A stretch of 64,000 bases of DNA from Galbula dea (taxonomy: Eukaryota > Chordata > Aves > Piciformes > Galbulidae), in the NCBI GenBank assembly GCA_013399015.1, contig VWZX01006814.1:1054001-1118000 (forward strand), given 5' to 3'. Below are positions 34,229-46,800 of the stretch, one piece after another. Position numbers and translations under genes: made by a program. The notes beneath the pieces are model-generated. The model made no database searches, was not told the origin of the DNA, and saw only the letters and a program-made list of their open reading frames with translations. Each line of letters begins with the position of its first letter. The first letter of the stretch is position 1.

Positions 34229-35450
34229 ATTATGTTCTAATTTTTAGTTCCAAGTTGTTGCTATATTTGTTGAATAGTGCAGGTCTGAGCAGATTCTTGT
34301 GGGAAACACAGGCATTTGACAAAAGTTCTCTTGTAATTAGATTTTAAGATCCATTTTTTAATGAGGTTTCAATACATTCAGTGTGTACCCCATCGATTTT
34401 GTATCGCTCTGGCCTATAAGTCAATATATCATGTGAGTATCATTCCCAATGTCTAAAAAAAATCTACTATATCAACAATATTACACTGATAAAATAGACA
34501 TGAAGTTTCACTCTAAAGAAATAGTATCAATTCAGTGAACTAAGACCATTTTTCATAAAATCCTGTTGATTGGCATTTGCTATTTCCCCCTCATTAACAC
34601 TTTTATTACTAGAGTCATGTCTCAGACATGCCTTTATTTTGCCCAGAACTAATGGTTGCCTGACAAACTTGTAATTACCTAAATCAGCCTGTTCTCTTTT
34701 TTCAAATATTGTTATTCTGGTGATTTTATTCAAGTTCTCTGGAATATGCTCTGGATTCCTAAAACAAATCAATATTAATGGTCATTGACTACTTTTTGTT
34801 AGATGCAAGCCATCTATATCTGCTGATTTTAAAAGTTCTGCTTGACTCCAGCCTGGATTCTTGTTCAAGTTGAAATTATTTCTTCATTGTGATCATCATA
34901 TGATGTTAATATTCATTAATTCTGAGACCTGGAGCAGAAAACCTTACTAAACTTTATTCCAGTATTATTATGAGGTCCCAGCAATGTAATAATGCTATTG
35001 TTATGTTTCTCATAGTTTTGACATACTTAACACCAACATTTCTACTTATTTTATCTTTACATCTGCTGATTGCAAATTTCTACATGTATGTTTTTGCTTC
35101 TATTTACCACTCATATATATGTATATACACACACAAATTCAGAGTTGGCTACTTTTCATTCTAAGCAGAATGAGAGGCTTTTTTAAAGCAATATAGTGTT
35201 TCCTCAAATATGCAATTGTGACTTTTCGGCATTTACTGAAATATTCATAAACAAGTCCCACTTATTTTTTATATTTTTCCATTTAAATTCTTTCTCCATG
35301 CAAATTTAGCTCATAATTGTTTCTGTCTCTGAGAATCTGACCTTTTTAAAGCACAAGGTATAAATACAAATGATTTTAAATGCATTGAAGACATGACCAT
35401 GTACACCTCACTCATGGTTCCCAGGTAATTTTCTCTTTGACAGTGAATAT

Positions 35451-38400
35451 AAAGCATAATACAGATTTTCCCAGTGTTGCATGCAATATAATTCTTGTAT
35501 GCTAAAAAGGATATTTTAGTACTGTCAATTTAAAACATTGAAAATACTGGTCTCCTCAAAATAATTTTCACCCCATATAACTTACAGAGGTATCTTTAAG
35601 GAAGTCTTTACACTGTTCTCTTGTGCTTTGGTGATTGGTAGTTGTTAGTGGCAACAAATGTCCACTTTATTCTTTGTCTATTTTAATGTGATCTATAAGT
35701 GTAGAAGATCATTTGCAAAGCTCTTGATGGCACAGCTGATAGTATTCTTGAGTAAGTCAGTGTTGTCAATTTGAGCCTTCCTAAACTGATTATAAAGAAT
35801 GATTGTCATAATTTCAGCATGTTAACATTCTCCCTAGACTTGATTAATACCCATCAAACCAAATCTGGGTTCATAAATGTTCATAAACATTTTTTTATTA
35901 CCAAAGATCCCAGTACTGAAGTATGGATAATTACACAGTCCAGTTTCTTTAGTTCTCTTTGTGTTTAATTTTTTTCTTAATATCTTAATTTTGTGCAAAA
36001 CAATGCACTTTGATCCTTTCCCTCCTTCCTATGTTGTTTCTTCAGTCTGTTCCTGATCAGCTTGTCTAGTACAACTACCTTTAGTGAATTGATTCCCCAT
36101 TTACCAAGATAGGAGAAGATGATGCCAAATTGATGGTTGCTACCAAAAAAACACAGTCCAAGTTTTCAAAACTCCTTATCTAGCCATCAGTCCCTTTCCA
36201 AAATTTTCTCTCCTGTTTTCCATCTGTTGAAGCCTCCAAAGAAGACTCATCATTCTTTCTTCTCTGGTGCCAATACTGAAAGATCTATGAGTCGTCACCT
36301 AAATCACACAGAAATGCATAAATGAATCCCCCAAAAGGCCGGTGCCACTTCTTGTCCCTTAACTTTGAATCCTAAGCAGTTCTGCTTCACTCATCAGCTA
36401 TGGGAACTTCATACTCCATCAAGTGGAGGTCTTTTACAGCTCATCTAGGATAAATTCCTAAAAAACTATTGACTTGGATTATGACTTTTTTGCAGTTAAG
36501 CCTGGTCTTATCAGGCCTTCTCTGGAGGGTTCCCAGCAATTCTCCACTCTAGTCTACTCACTGGAAAAGAGCACCATTTTTGAGACAGAATTAGGAAAAA
36601 GCAGTAAGGGTTCCATAAACATATAACACACGAGTAAACAGTGTGAGGAAAATATCAAGCCACTCAGATTTGAGCAATAATGGGATGGCCACAGAAGACA
36701 GCCCAGAATCAATAGCAAATTCTTTTTTTAATTCCTAAAACTATCTGTCCTTAAATGTGTCTTTTGATGTTTGTTGCAGTAATGTCTGTGGATTTGGCCA
36801 ATTCTCAGGTTGTTAACTTCAAATTGATACTTGATCCATTTTTTAAAATCCATTTCTACCCATGTTAACTTATCCATCAATGGTTCAGTTTTGAACGAGT
36901 CTTGCAAAGAAAACAAGAGAGAAAGAAATAAAAATTAGACATACAAGTTCCATCCCTACTGCTTTTTTTATTATCTTAAAAGAATAACCTCCATCTCTAC
37001 TCTTTTTCACCAGAGCTTTTTGCCTTCAAGAATCTGAGATTTTTCAAAAGGTTAAAAAATATCGAGGTACCAAGTAGTAATGAATGGCACAAATATTTTC
37101 TTTCTTAAACACATTAACAGTAGGAGGGTGTATGCATGTAAAAGGAGGGCATACACTTAATATAGTATATTCATTATTCTCTAGTGTACTATGTACTGCA
37201 GAAAAGAGTTATTTACATGCATGCAAACAGAAATGTGTGTACACAGATCTGTGATGACACCACTGTATATAGTATGAAAGAAAATTTGAACTGACAACCT
37301 CAGTAGCTAGAAGCACAACACTCAGTACCAGAAGTCAGACTCTCAATCCAGCATTAGAGCTGGTAATACCAGGGTAGGTCTTACACACACTGTGAGTTAC
37401 ATAAATGTGTGAAAGAGAACGTATTTTGGTATGAGTTCAGATTTTCTCATACAAAGGCTTAGTGATTATTTGGGAAATACTACAACTCTGTCCTAGATAT
37501 TGTCGAGAAAGATTGATTTTCTGAATACAAAAGACAGAGTCATGCCGATGTCTTAATAAGGCTGGGACAACTAGTGGGACTGGATACATAATTTGCTACA
37601 TAAACAATGAGAAGCAGTGGCTAAATAAGTACTATTTACCCTCACTGAAAATTAGGAATTATAAAATATTTTTTATTCCCTGAAATTGGAGAGGTTACAG
37701 ATTTTTTGCTAAAGACTTGATTGAAACAAAACCCACTTTATACCTCTGCTGCACTTTCTGGAATGAAATGCAGCTGCAATTTTGAAGAAGCAGCTAGGTC
37801 AGGTAAGATGAAATACAAAACAAGAGTAGACTGCCTACATTGTCCAAGTCAATCAGTTTCCCCAGGCTATGCCTGCATTTCTGCTTCACACTTTTGAAGT
37901 TTGTTCTTACAGTTGTGGCAGCCAGAAAGCCATCTAGTGCCAGGTACAGTTTTGCAGACATGAGTCTCTTGATATTAAAAGTGCTCCTGAGACTCCTAAA
38001 ACTGTACATAACAGAAAGACACTGACTCCTCCTAATTCATTTCCATTCTTTCTGCAAGTTGTATGACTTCTGGGTTGATGAATTTTAACATGTTCTCTGT
38101 GATGTGCAATGATCTCTTATTTCAGTTTTAGTTTCCTTATTGCTTCTGTGCTGAGGGTACATTTTTATTAATGCATCAGCAGTGTCTCTCCTTAGTATGG
38201 TAAGCAGAGGTTTATGTGGATCATTATGTTTCTTTATAAAAAAATGGGGATAGAAGATGTATTTTTGAATTGTAAGTGTACAAAATTGTTATTATTGTTT
38301 ATGTTGTTTATCACATGTTGGACTTAAATTTTTCACATTTTCTCTCAAGTCCTGGCCTCCCGGTAATGTCTTGCATGTATCAGTCACATGAGGACTCCAG

Positions 38401-40560
38401 GTGAGTCTCAATTGCAAAATTAAAGTCCCAATCTGAGTTCCAGCTAAACTGCTGAGCATGAAAGCCTCTCGTGCAGAACTAGATATTTTAATACATCACA
38501 CTATGAAGTCACAAACCAAAAGAGGCACTTGGATTGTGGATTCAAGGTTTTGTGCACCAGGAGGCCTATTGCCTAGGTGGTGTTCAATCAGACAGCTCCT
38601 AAGCTTCACAAACTAAATGGACAAGGTCATTGCCATTGTCATTTTACAGAATTAAGACAAAGATTTTAAATGAGTTGCTGAGCATCTTATGAGGTACCTA
38701 TGTCAGACTCTGGAACCGTACACTGACTTGTTGTCCTTAGCTGCAAAAGTGTTTATACAAGCCTTTCTAATGGCCATACTGAAAACAAACTTCCTGTGTA
38801 GTGATTCCTCAAAAGTATGTCCATTAAGGTGTATGATCAAAAGCTCAATCAATCCATAACTGCAATAATCTTTCCAGTGGCCCAGACCCCCTGTTAGGAC
38901 AATGCTTCATTGCTCATGCTCACTCCATCTTCTGTGTTGTTTTTAGCCCACTACTGACTTTCATTTGCATTTCATTAAAACAAGTCAACATCTGATTTAC
39001 TACAGCTATATTTCTGCTGGGGCTTGAGGTTTGAGATGAGAGTTCAGACTTCCCAATTACACGAAATGTGGAGAAAGTATCGCCTTCTATATAGCTGTTT
39101 AAGAGGTGGCCCTGGGGTTGATCATCTCTTTGCAATCCCTAACAAAAGACATCCCACTCTATCATGTCACATGCAGCCCAGAAGTGCAAGACATGAAGCA
39201 GGGAAGGCAGGGAGGTCAGAGGAAGGAAGGTATTTCCACTGAATGATGAGAGGACACAGTTGCAGCAGGACAAGACTAAATAATAATAATAATAATAATA
39301 AAGAGTAAACTAAAAGACAGGCAGACAAGCTCAAGAATTATTTACTGTCCAGGAAGAGAAAGGATTTTTTTTAGGCAGCAGAGCAGAACAGGCTGACTAC
39401 ATTAAAACCTTAGCCCCCAGCAACAATCAAAGAACAAAAGAGGAAAAAAGAAACTCTGGGGGGAAGGAAGAAATGTGGAAGAAATAGAAATTCATAAAGA
39501 GCCTGTATCAACATGGGAAAGAAAGCAAGGAACTTGAGGAGTGAAATCAGAGGACAGAAACAAGTTAGAAGAAAATGAGAAATACTTGAAAAAATGACAA
39601 GCCCTGGATACATTCAAATGAAGGGCATTTTTGTAAAAATTCTCAAAAACATTCACAATGTGCACAGTATGAGGCTGTGCTGGTCAGATGAACTGGAATC
39701 ACAAAGGAGAAAGTATTACTGAAAGCTTTGATTTTATGCATGGTTCTTATTCAAACACAAGCAACCACACCAATCAGCTCTTTGGGGATTCAGCAAGAGA
39801 TTTCCATACCCAGTCTAGGATTTGACTAGACAAACATGTTCCAGTAAATAAAATAGAAAAAAATAGCATTAAAAATACAGAAAACATGCAGTGGAAATAA
39901 CTCCAGTCATGTGCCAAATCTGTGTAAATGTCTGTTCTCAGAGGACTAGTTAAAAAGAGGCATGGAGTTTAATATTAGCTTAAACTGAACCTTTACTAAA
40001 TGACACTATGTACACACTGTCAATGAACCTTAGTATGGACCTTTCCCTTGGAAGCTTTTGTTAAGTTCCTACTTGCCCTCACATTATAAAAGGTTTAATA
40101 ATATTAAACCAAATCATAATGAGCAGCAATTGTCTAAAATGTTTCTGAGAGGGGTGTGGTAAACTTAGTGAATTACATATGCTTACTGACAGCATAAATC
40201 AACAGTTGTAATGGTCTCTTTGGCCTTAAAGTACTTGAGAGGTATCTTAAGACTTAGTTACATTCATGATATAAACTGAATGTCATGTAGGAGGATGGAA
40301 GCTCTGTCTACCAGATACTTGCTTTTATCAGCATCAGTTGGTTAATTAAACTGCCTGGCTATGGTAAACCCGTAGCTTTGTAATACTATTGTTACCATGG
40401 AGGAGAAATTTCAAATGCTGCAAAGCATGTGCACTGTAACCAGCTCTGTATGCTTTAACCACTCACTGTATTGTTGGTTTTTTTTAAAAAAAGCAACCAC
40501 AAGTTCCTCTAAAGAGGCCCCACAAAAGTAGGGTCCATCATGAGAACCTTCAAAATGATG
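35451..40560. other. Noncoding DNA, first part possibly more fossil CR1
   Basis: The first 0.5 kb (to about 35990) may continue the fossil CR1, but I cannot anchor it. The rest has no recognisable gene. An AAT microsatellite lies near 39.28 kb, and 39.3-39.6 kb is purine-rich on the plus strand. Confidence 0.45.
39278..39302. repeat. (AAT)n microsatellite
   Basis: About eight TAA/AAT units with no associated repeat family visible. Confidence 0.95.
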
Positions 40561-40805
40561 TAGAATCCTAGAAAGGTTAGAGTTGGAAGACACCTTCACA
40601 GGTCATCTAATCTAATCTAACCTTCCCATGGCTGCAGGCAGGGACACCTATAGCTAGATCAGGTTTCTCAGAACCCTGTTCAACCTGACCTTGAACATCT
40701 TCAGGGATGAGGCATCCACCAACTCTCTGGGCAATCAATCCCAGTGCCTCACCATCACTACCTTATTATTTCCAAGAAAAATATTCTTAGACTCTCTCTC
40801 ACAGT
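40561..40805 (-). mobile_element. CR1 LINE, 3' segment
   Basis: The plus strand reads TAGAATCCTAGAAAGGTTAG, AGTTGGAAGACACCTTCACA, GGCAGGGACACCTATAGCTA, GATCAGGTTTCTCAGAACCC and CACCAACTCTCTGGGCAATC, the complement of an avian CR1 3' region. It is more diverged than the 24.5 kb copy. A (TCTAA)3 run near 40605-40620 lies in the expected TCATCTAGTCCAACC position, a local slippage change. Confidence 0.9.
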
Positions 40806-43800
40806 TCTGCTTCTGCACACCTAGAGATGGTCCTAAAAAATGTCAAATATTGAAAGTAGATCCATATACCAAAAGTATGTGTCTGGAGTAAACTGACTTC
40901 TGATGTATCTGACAAGGTGAGGTCTCTCTTGGGATTAATTAGTGGCCCCTGAAGGATCCACACCATTTTTTACAGAAAACTCCACTGGTAAAAGGGGTGA
41001 ACAGTCCCTCAGGGATTCTTTATGTCAGTTTATATATTTTTAGCACCACAAAAAATGGATCCAATGCAGATCCCCTCTGGGTATATGTACAAGAATGATA
41101 AAACATCAATTAACAAGACACAAAATTGACTAAGAACCAACTCAAATAAATTCCCTCACACCTATAAAATAAAATTCAACCTTCTCAAACTCCTGGCCTC
41201 CAGCAAAAGCCTGAATGAGTAGATAAGGTTTACAATATGTCAAGGAAGCTTAAAAAATAACTTGGCCAGATCAATAGAATGAGAAAGAAAATCCCAGTGC
41301 TGAAGACACCTACTTGGAAGGATTAGCGTACGCAGTGGAACCATTACGGACAGTACTGGGAAGGATATTGTGCTCTTTCATGGTACCTCATGAGACTTGT
41401 AGCTGAAATGCCTCAAATGCCTTTGTAAATGAAGCATCTTGAGGGTAATGAATTTTCTATGATGCACCTTTAGTGCTTCTCTGGAAAGGAAATGCTCTAT
41501 CAGGTGCCCACGAGAGTAGGTGCAGATACTGGAGATGCAGCTAGTGGTAGAGTGGCACATCAGAGAAGAGAGACAGGCTGAAGGCTTTGCTCAGGGCACA
41601 CAGTTTCTTGGTTTAAATATTTAAGACTCTGGACTTTAAAAGTTTTGAACAAAAGATTACATTTTCCCAACTAACAGACACATTTTCTGACACAAATGTA
41701 GCATTTAATTGAAAATTGAGTTTTCGGTTTAAAAATGTCCTTTTTTGCCATTATTTTACAGAAATTGTTCAACCAGCTATATAGCTGTTATAAAACACCT
41801 GCAATACAAATAAAAAGGGCAAGGGCTGTTGCTTCAGCTCCAGATCTCAGCAGGACTGATAAAAAAAAAATAAAAAAATCAGGAAATATCTCCACTGCTA
41901 GGAAAGTCAATAGTAAATATGCAGACTTCAAAGGAAATCTATAGTGTGACAACACCCCTGCAGAACAGACCTGACCATTAAAAGTGATACCTCTTTGCCT
42001 GCTGGCATGCCTAATATTTTTAATCTAATGATTTCACCAACAAGGAATCAAAATCAAAAATTTTGAATGGAAAATGATAGCATGAGTTTAAAAGGAGGAA
42101 AGTTAAAACTTTTTGCAGTTTGGTGCTTTGTGTTTTTGTGGTTTATTTTTTCAGAAAAGAACGTGCCTTGTAGCTTTTTGCTCAAGGCATACATATTCAC
42201 TTTTCATTGTGACTATGAGGAGTCAAAAACATATTTTGTTTTTAATGAAAGCTGATGTTAGTCATAACAATATTTCAGAGATGACTGTTAAAACAAAATG
42301 TCAGTGGAGATAAGTTTGTAATATTGAATACCTATTACTTCATTCTTTCCTTTTCGACTACTGTCCATCAGAGTACAAATTCAGTCAAAAATATAGCTTA
42401 TAAAGCTATTTAACCTATTATTTATTCTGTTGCAGTTAGCCTCTTTTCAAATGAGTAAATAGCTCTAATAAGAGCAGAAGTCACCTAACGAAGTGATCAC
42501 TGTAGACCTGATCACTTTGCAGCAAAATAAGTTTGTGAGCATGCTGTAGGATTGGTTGCAAGCAGTTTGCACCAGTCCCTTGCTAACAGCTGTTGCATTT
42601 GTTCCCTTCAGATTAGGGCCAAGGAATACATTCCTCTGATGATCTGATGTATTTTTGGGCAAGAACAGACCAGGTTCAGGTCAGTGTGCATTAACCTTCC
42701 TTTATTTCCTGCGGTTAAATTCACTGTCTAGTACCTATACACAATTCCTGCCCTCCAGAAAATATTTGGAAGGATGCAGACAATTCCTGACTCCTGGAAC
42801 TGCCACCTATGGCATAGGAAGGAATAGAAAAAGGCAGACACTGTGGAGAGTGAGCTATAAAGCATTTGTAAGAGACAGTTAGTACAAATCTCAGCACTAA
42901 CTCTTTCAAGGATCATAGACTTAACTTGGATATCTTGCTCTGCAATGCAAGCCCACAATCCCTTGTCCTCTCCACAGCAGACACACAAATCAAGCTCCTT
43001 TCTCTGTGCAAGGTGCTCTCAGATGTCTTTAGATGTTTGTGTTATCCCCATGCTACCATTTCCATGTTACTTCTGAAGCAACTAACCAAAAAAAACCACA
43101 CCTCATGTCAGGGACTAGCAGTCTGGGCTACCCTTACAGAGACCTGTTGGGTCATTTGGTTGAGCTGGGCAGAGATCCAAAGACTTACTTTAATGAACAG
43201 GGAGTATTTTCTGGTGACTGATTGCTTCCTCAATAAATTAGGCAAACGCTTCTCCACTGAAACCAATGACTTATTGAGGAGCCCTTAAAACAGTAAATCC
43301 ATTCCTCTGTCATTTTTCTGGACAGTAATGGTACTGCTGTAGTCACAGAAAAATATAGAGCTGCCCTTTGCATTGATGACATCCTCTTTTAAAGCAGAAG
43401 TTACAGTTGCTAAAGCAGCACTTTTGTGGACACAGTAAAAAAAAAAATCATTATTCTCAGTGTCTTCTCAGTCATTATTACCAATGAGGACATCAAGCAA
43501 GGCTTGAGGAATACAAGCATTCAAGAGTTCAGCATACTGTGGAGGTCATACATGAATAACGATAAATTTCCTGAGAGTTTTTAAGTCTAAACCTTTTGGT
43601 TCCCAAAAGAATGCCAGAGGACAGTTATTTATGTGTAGGTTCCCAAACTGGTTTATGTTTGTGCTGTCGGGCACATTAGAAACTAAAAATATCCATGGAA
43701 ATCTCACAGTCTAACAGAAAACAAAGCATCATCTTGGGTAGCAAACAAATTTGAGAGGCAACCACCAGAGACAGATGAAAAATCATCTTGTTTCCACATC

Positions 43801-46800
43801 AAACAGGTGACATACTGCATTAAACAATCTCAGGGAGCATGTTTTCCTCCCTATAACCTTCAAATTATAAGTTTAAACAAATTAATTCTGTACTGTAAGA
43901 GAAGAATAACAAAGAATACACCCCAAAGATAGTCTCTTCACTAATAATTTTGCTCCCTCTAATCTCCCACAGTCTTTACTGTTTCTTCTAATAGTTCCCT
44001 ACCTCTGTGTCCACCTTGGCTCTGTTTGCATAAAGACTTTCTGAATCTATTAAAGGGGTGTGGTTTGCCAGAAGTGCAGTGTGCACACATGAAAATACAT
44101 AAAATTCCATTAAATGATAGTACAGTATCCGCATATTCCTTTCAAGGACCAATTTTCAGACTGTAACCGCAAACATCATCCTTTTGTGCCAGGCACTGCA
44201 CAAATGTATCAGAAAATGCAGACCTCATAACAAAGCTCTCCTCTACCTCCAGGAGATAATTCTTTTAACTTGAAAAAAGTATCAAAAAGTCTTTATATTT
44301 ACATGAAATCAAAGAAAGAAAAGAAATCCAAAAACCATATCAAGGGGAAATATAATTCAAGAGTAGAACAATTTTCTATTATTCTTATGACTAGAAAATA
44401 AGCTGAATGACTTTGAGTGCCATTGGGTTCTCAAGAGAGACATCGGTCTACTTGATTGACAGAGAAAATTATATCCTTTAATTCCCCTTTCCCTCAGAGA
44501 GGGAACTTGCAAGAGAGCAAGCAATGGAAAATGAGAACATGTACAGAGCACCGTGACACCTGAAGAGTCCAGTCAATCATGGACCAGAGTTCCTCTAGCA
44601 TGACCTGACGAGACTCTATCTAGCATCTGTATTTCCATACACATTGAGGCCAAGCTTGCCAACAGAGGTGGCTAATTTCTCCTCTGATATTAAACCTGTA
44701 GGTGTCTAGTGAAATGGAGGCTCAGCTGAGGTCACCAGTTCTTGCCACTGCTGAACAAAGCAGGGAAAAGTCGCTCGCATCGTTCCATCCCTACTGATTT
44801 GATCCAGATTCAAACCAGGACCTACAGGAAAGGCTGAAGGCACCTGAAGCCATTACGAATCTGCATTTCTGAAAGCCTTGATTAAATAAACTAGAAGCTC
44901 TAGTGATTGTTTCTCTGTACGTGCCAGTGAGGTTAAATGAGGAAGGATTTACAGGCACTTCTCCTATGTCATTGTGCTAAAGCAGACACAATTTTCTTTC
45001 TTGCTGGTGACTATTTTACCAAGCATATTGTTCTCAGTTGGTACCAAAATGATGTCCTGTTCATCTTTAAATTAAAAGCCACTATGTGAAGGGCTGGCTT
45101 AAAGATGAACACAGGTGAAGTCAACTATAATAGCTAGCCAGATCCCAGAATTAAACAGGATTCCAGCAGATCCTTATGGAAGTTGGAAAATCAGCATGCA
45201 GAAAAGTCACAGAAGAAATGTTCTTGGTGATTTGAGAGACATGGACCTTCTCTTGAGGCAATAGCCCTGCAGCCAATATTAGCAGACGTGATTCTTCTGC
45301 CTGGAAACAATAAAACCATGTACCTTAGTCCATAGTGTCAACATACTTTGAAGTAACCTGAGAATGGATATCAAGATACTAGTTGGTATAGGTGGGGAAA
45401 CTGAGGGACAACAAAACTAAACAAGCTACAAATTTAAAACATTTTTTTCTGAATTAAAGAATAATCTGCAGGTTTCCTCCTATGTCTAAAAGAATCCAGA
45501 TGCAGAAAAAGTGCACTGCAGCAAATACTATGGTTGTTGAAGACAAAATCAAACGAGGAAATTGTTCTGCTGCTTCCATCTCTTGCCTTTGAAATTTCAC
45601 CTGGGTACACCACCCTTCTTCACTTCCCATTTGAAATAGGTGCTTTCATTTGTTATGTTCTGCCTTTTGTTTTCTGGTTTTTTGTTTTCCCTTGTTAGTC
45701 ACATTTTTTAATACTGAGTTAACACACGAACCTGGGCTGAAAATAGTGCTACGTGGGTCAGCCCTCTTCTCTGCTAGTAATTTATAATACATTACCTTTG
45801 TAGCTTGATCATTGTAGCTTGATGCTTATTAAGAGTCTGACCCACATTATCTAGAATTAAGGTTTAATGTTCTCAAGCTGTTGCAGCTTCAACAAAATAC
45901 CCCTAAGTCCACCCAGAACTGATCTTGTGACTTAAGATATGTGGGGAAGGAAGTCACAGTACAAATGTCAGGGATTCCATAATAGTCAATAGTTTGGCAG
46001 TGGATTACCATGAAGTAATAACATCAGATATTTTTAGTAATTACAACTAACTCTCAGTTCCTACCACATGCATAAGTGAAATACATGTTCACACTATGAT
46101 GCAAAGTTAATCTCATAATTAATAATTCCTCTCATATTTATCTTAATAGTGTTAATTACATGGAACTCACTGGGTATGAGTACAAGACTCTATGTAATTT
46201 GTCTTTTTTCCAAGACTTTCCAGTGCAATTTACCATTAATTACTTGCTGCTTAATACAACAACCTCCCCCAAAGAATAATTCCAGCATTATTGTGGCATC
46301 TTAGAACAGTTGCTAAGGCTTTTTATTCTGCATAATGTTTCAGTACCAAGCAGGGTGAAAAAAACCCTACAGCCATTTTACATTCTAAATGGTATGCTAA
46401 TAGACAGGAAAATTTGGATAATTTAACAAGATAAAGGCTGTCCTTGAACTTTACTTATTAATGATAAATCCTATCTTAATTTTAATGATTTATGAGCATG
46501 CTTATGTTGCATATTCTCTAGTGTGGGCCTTATCCAGTGCCTATTTGAGTCTTTGGATAGATTTCCTTTGGCTTTAATGTCCTTTTAATAAGCACTTTAT
46601 GACCTAAGTGTTAAAAAAGAACATATTCTGTCCAGAAGCTGCTTGGTATTACTAAGAGTGTTTAGCAAGCATCTGGAGGGAGTATTCCAGATCTAATGTG
46701 GAGGAAGAACATGTTGCATAATGTAAATAGTGCTAAGTTTTGAGGCCTGTATAGCCTATAGAAGACTGAGGTCTTTGTAGATTCTAGATGGAGCCATTAC

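Larger units (their letters stand above)
33150..35450 (-). mobile_element. Fossil long CR1 LINE (over 2 kb), split by a younger SINE
   Basis: An old amniote-type CR1 lies in minus orientation. On the plus strand it runs from the 3' tail (GATTCATAGATTTTCTTAAG, GGCAGAAAGGACCCCAGTGA) through GAGTTGCTCGAGTCTTTCAG, CCAGAACCAAAGAGTATTCC and CAATCTCACCAGTGCCAAAT. It resumes after the insert with AATAGTGCAGGTCTGAGCAG, TCCTGTTGATTGGCATTTGC and CATCATATGATG, up to about TTTTTAAAGCACAAGGTATA. The 34527-34772 minus-strand frame still reads EKREQADLGNYK, then GKIKACLRHDSSNK and NQQDFMKNG, corresponding to the fingers of the reverse transcriptase (intact CR1: KK..EDPGNYRP, HGF.KG). Many indels and stops make it a dead pseudogene. 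The 5' end is uncertain and may reach 36 kb. Confidence 0.85.
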
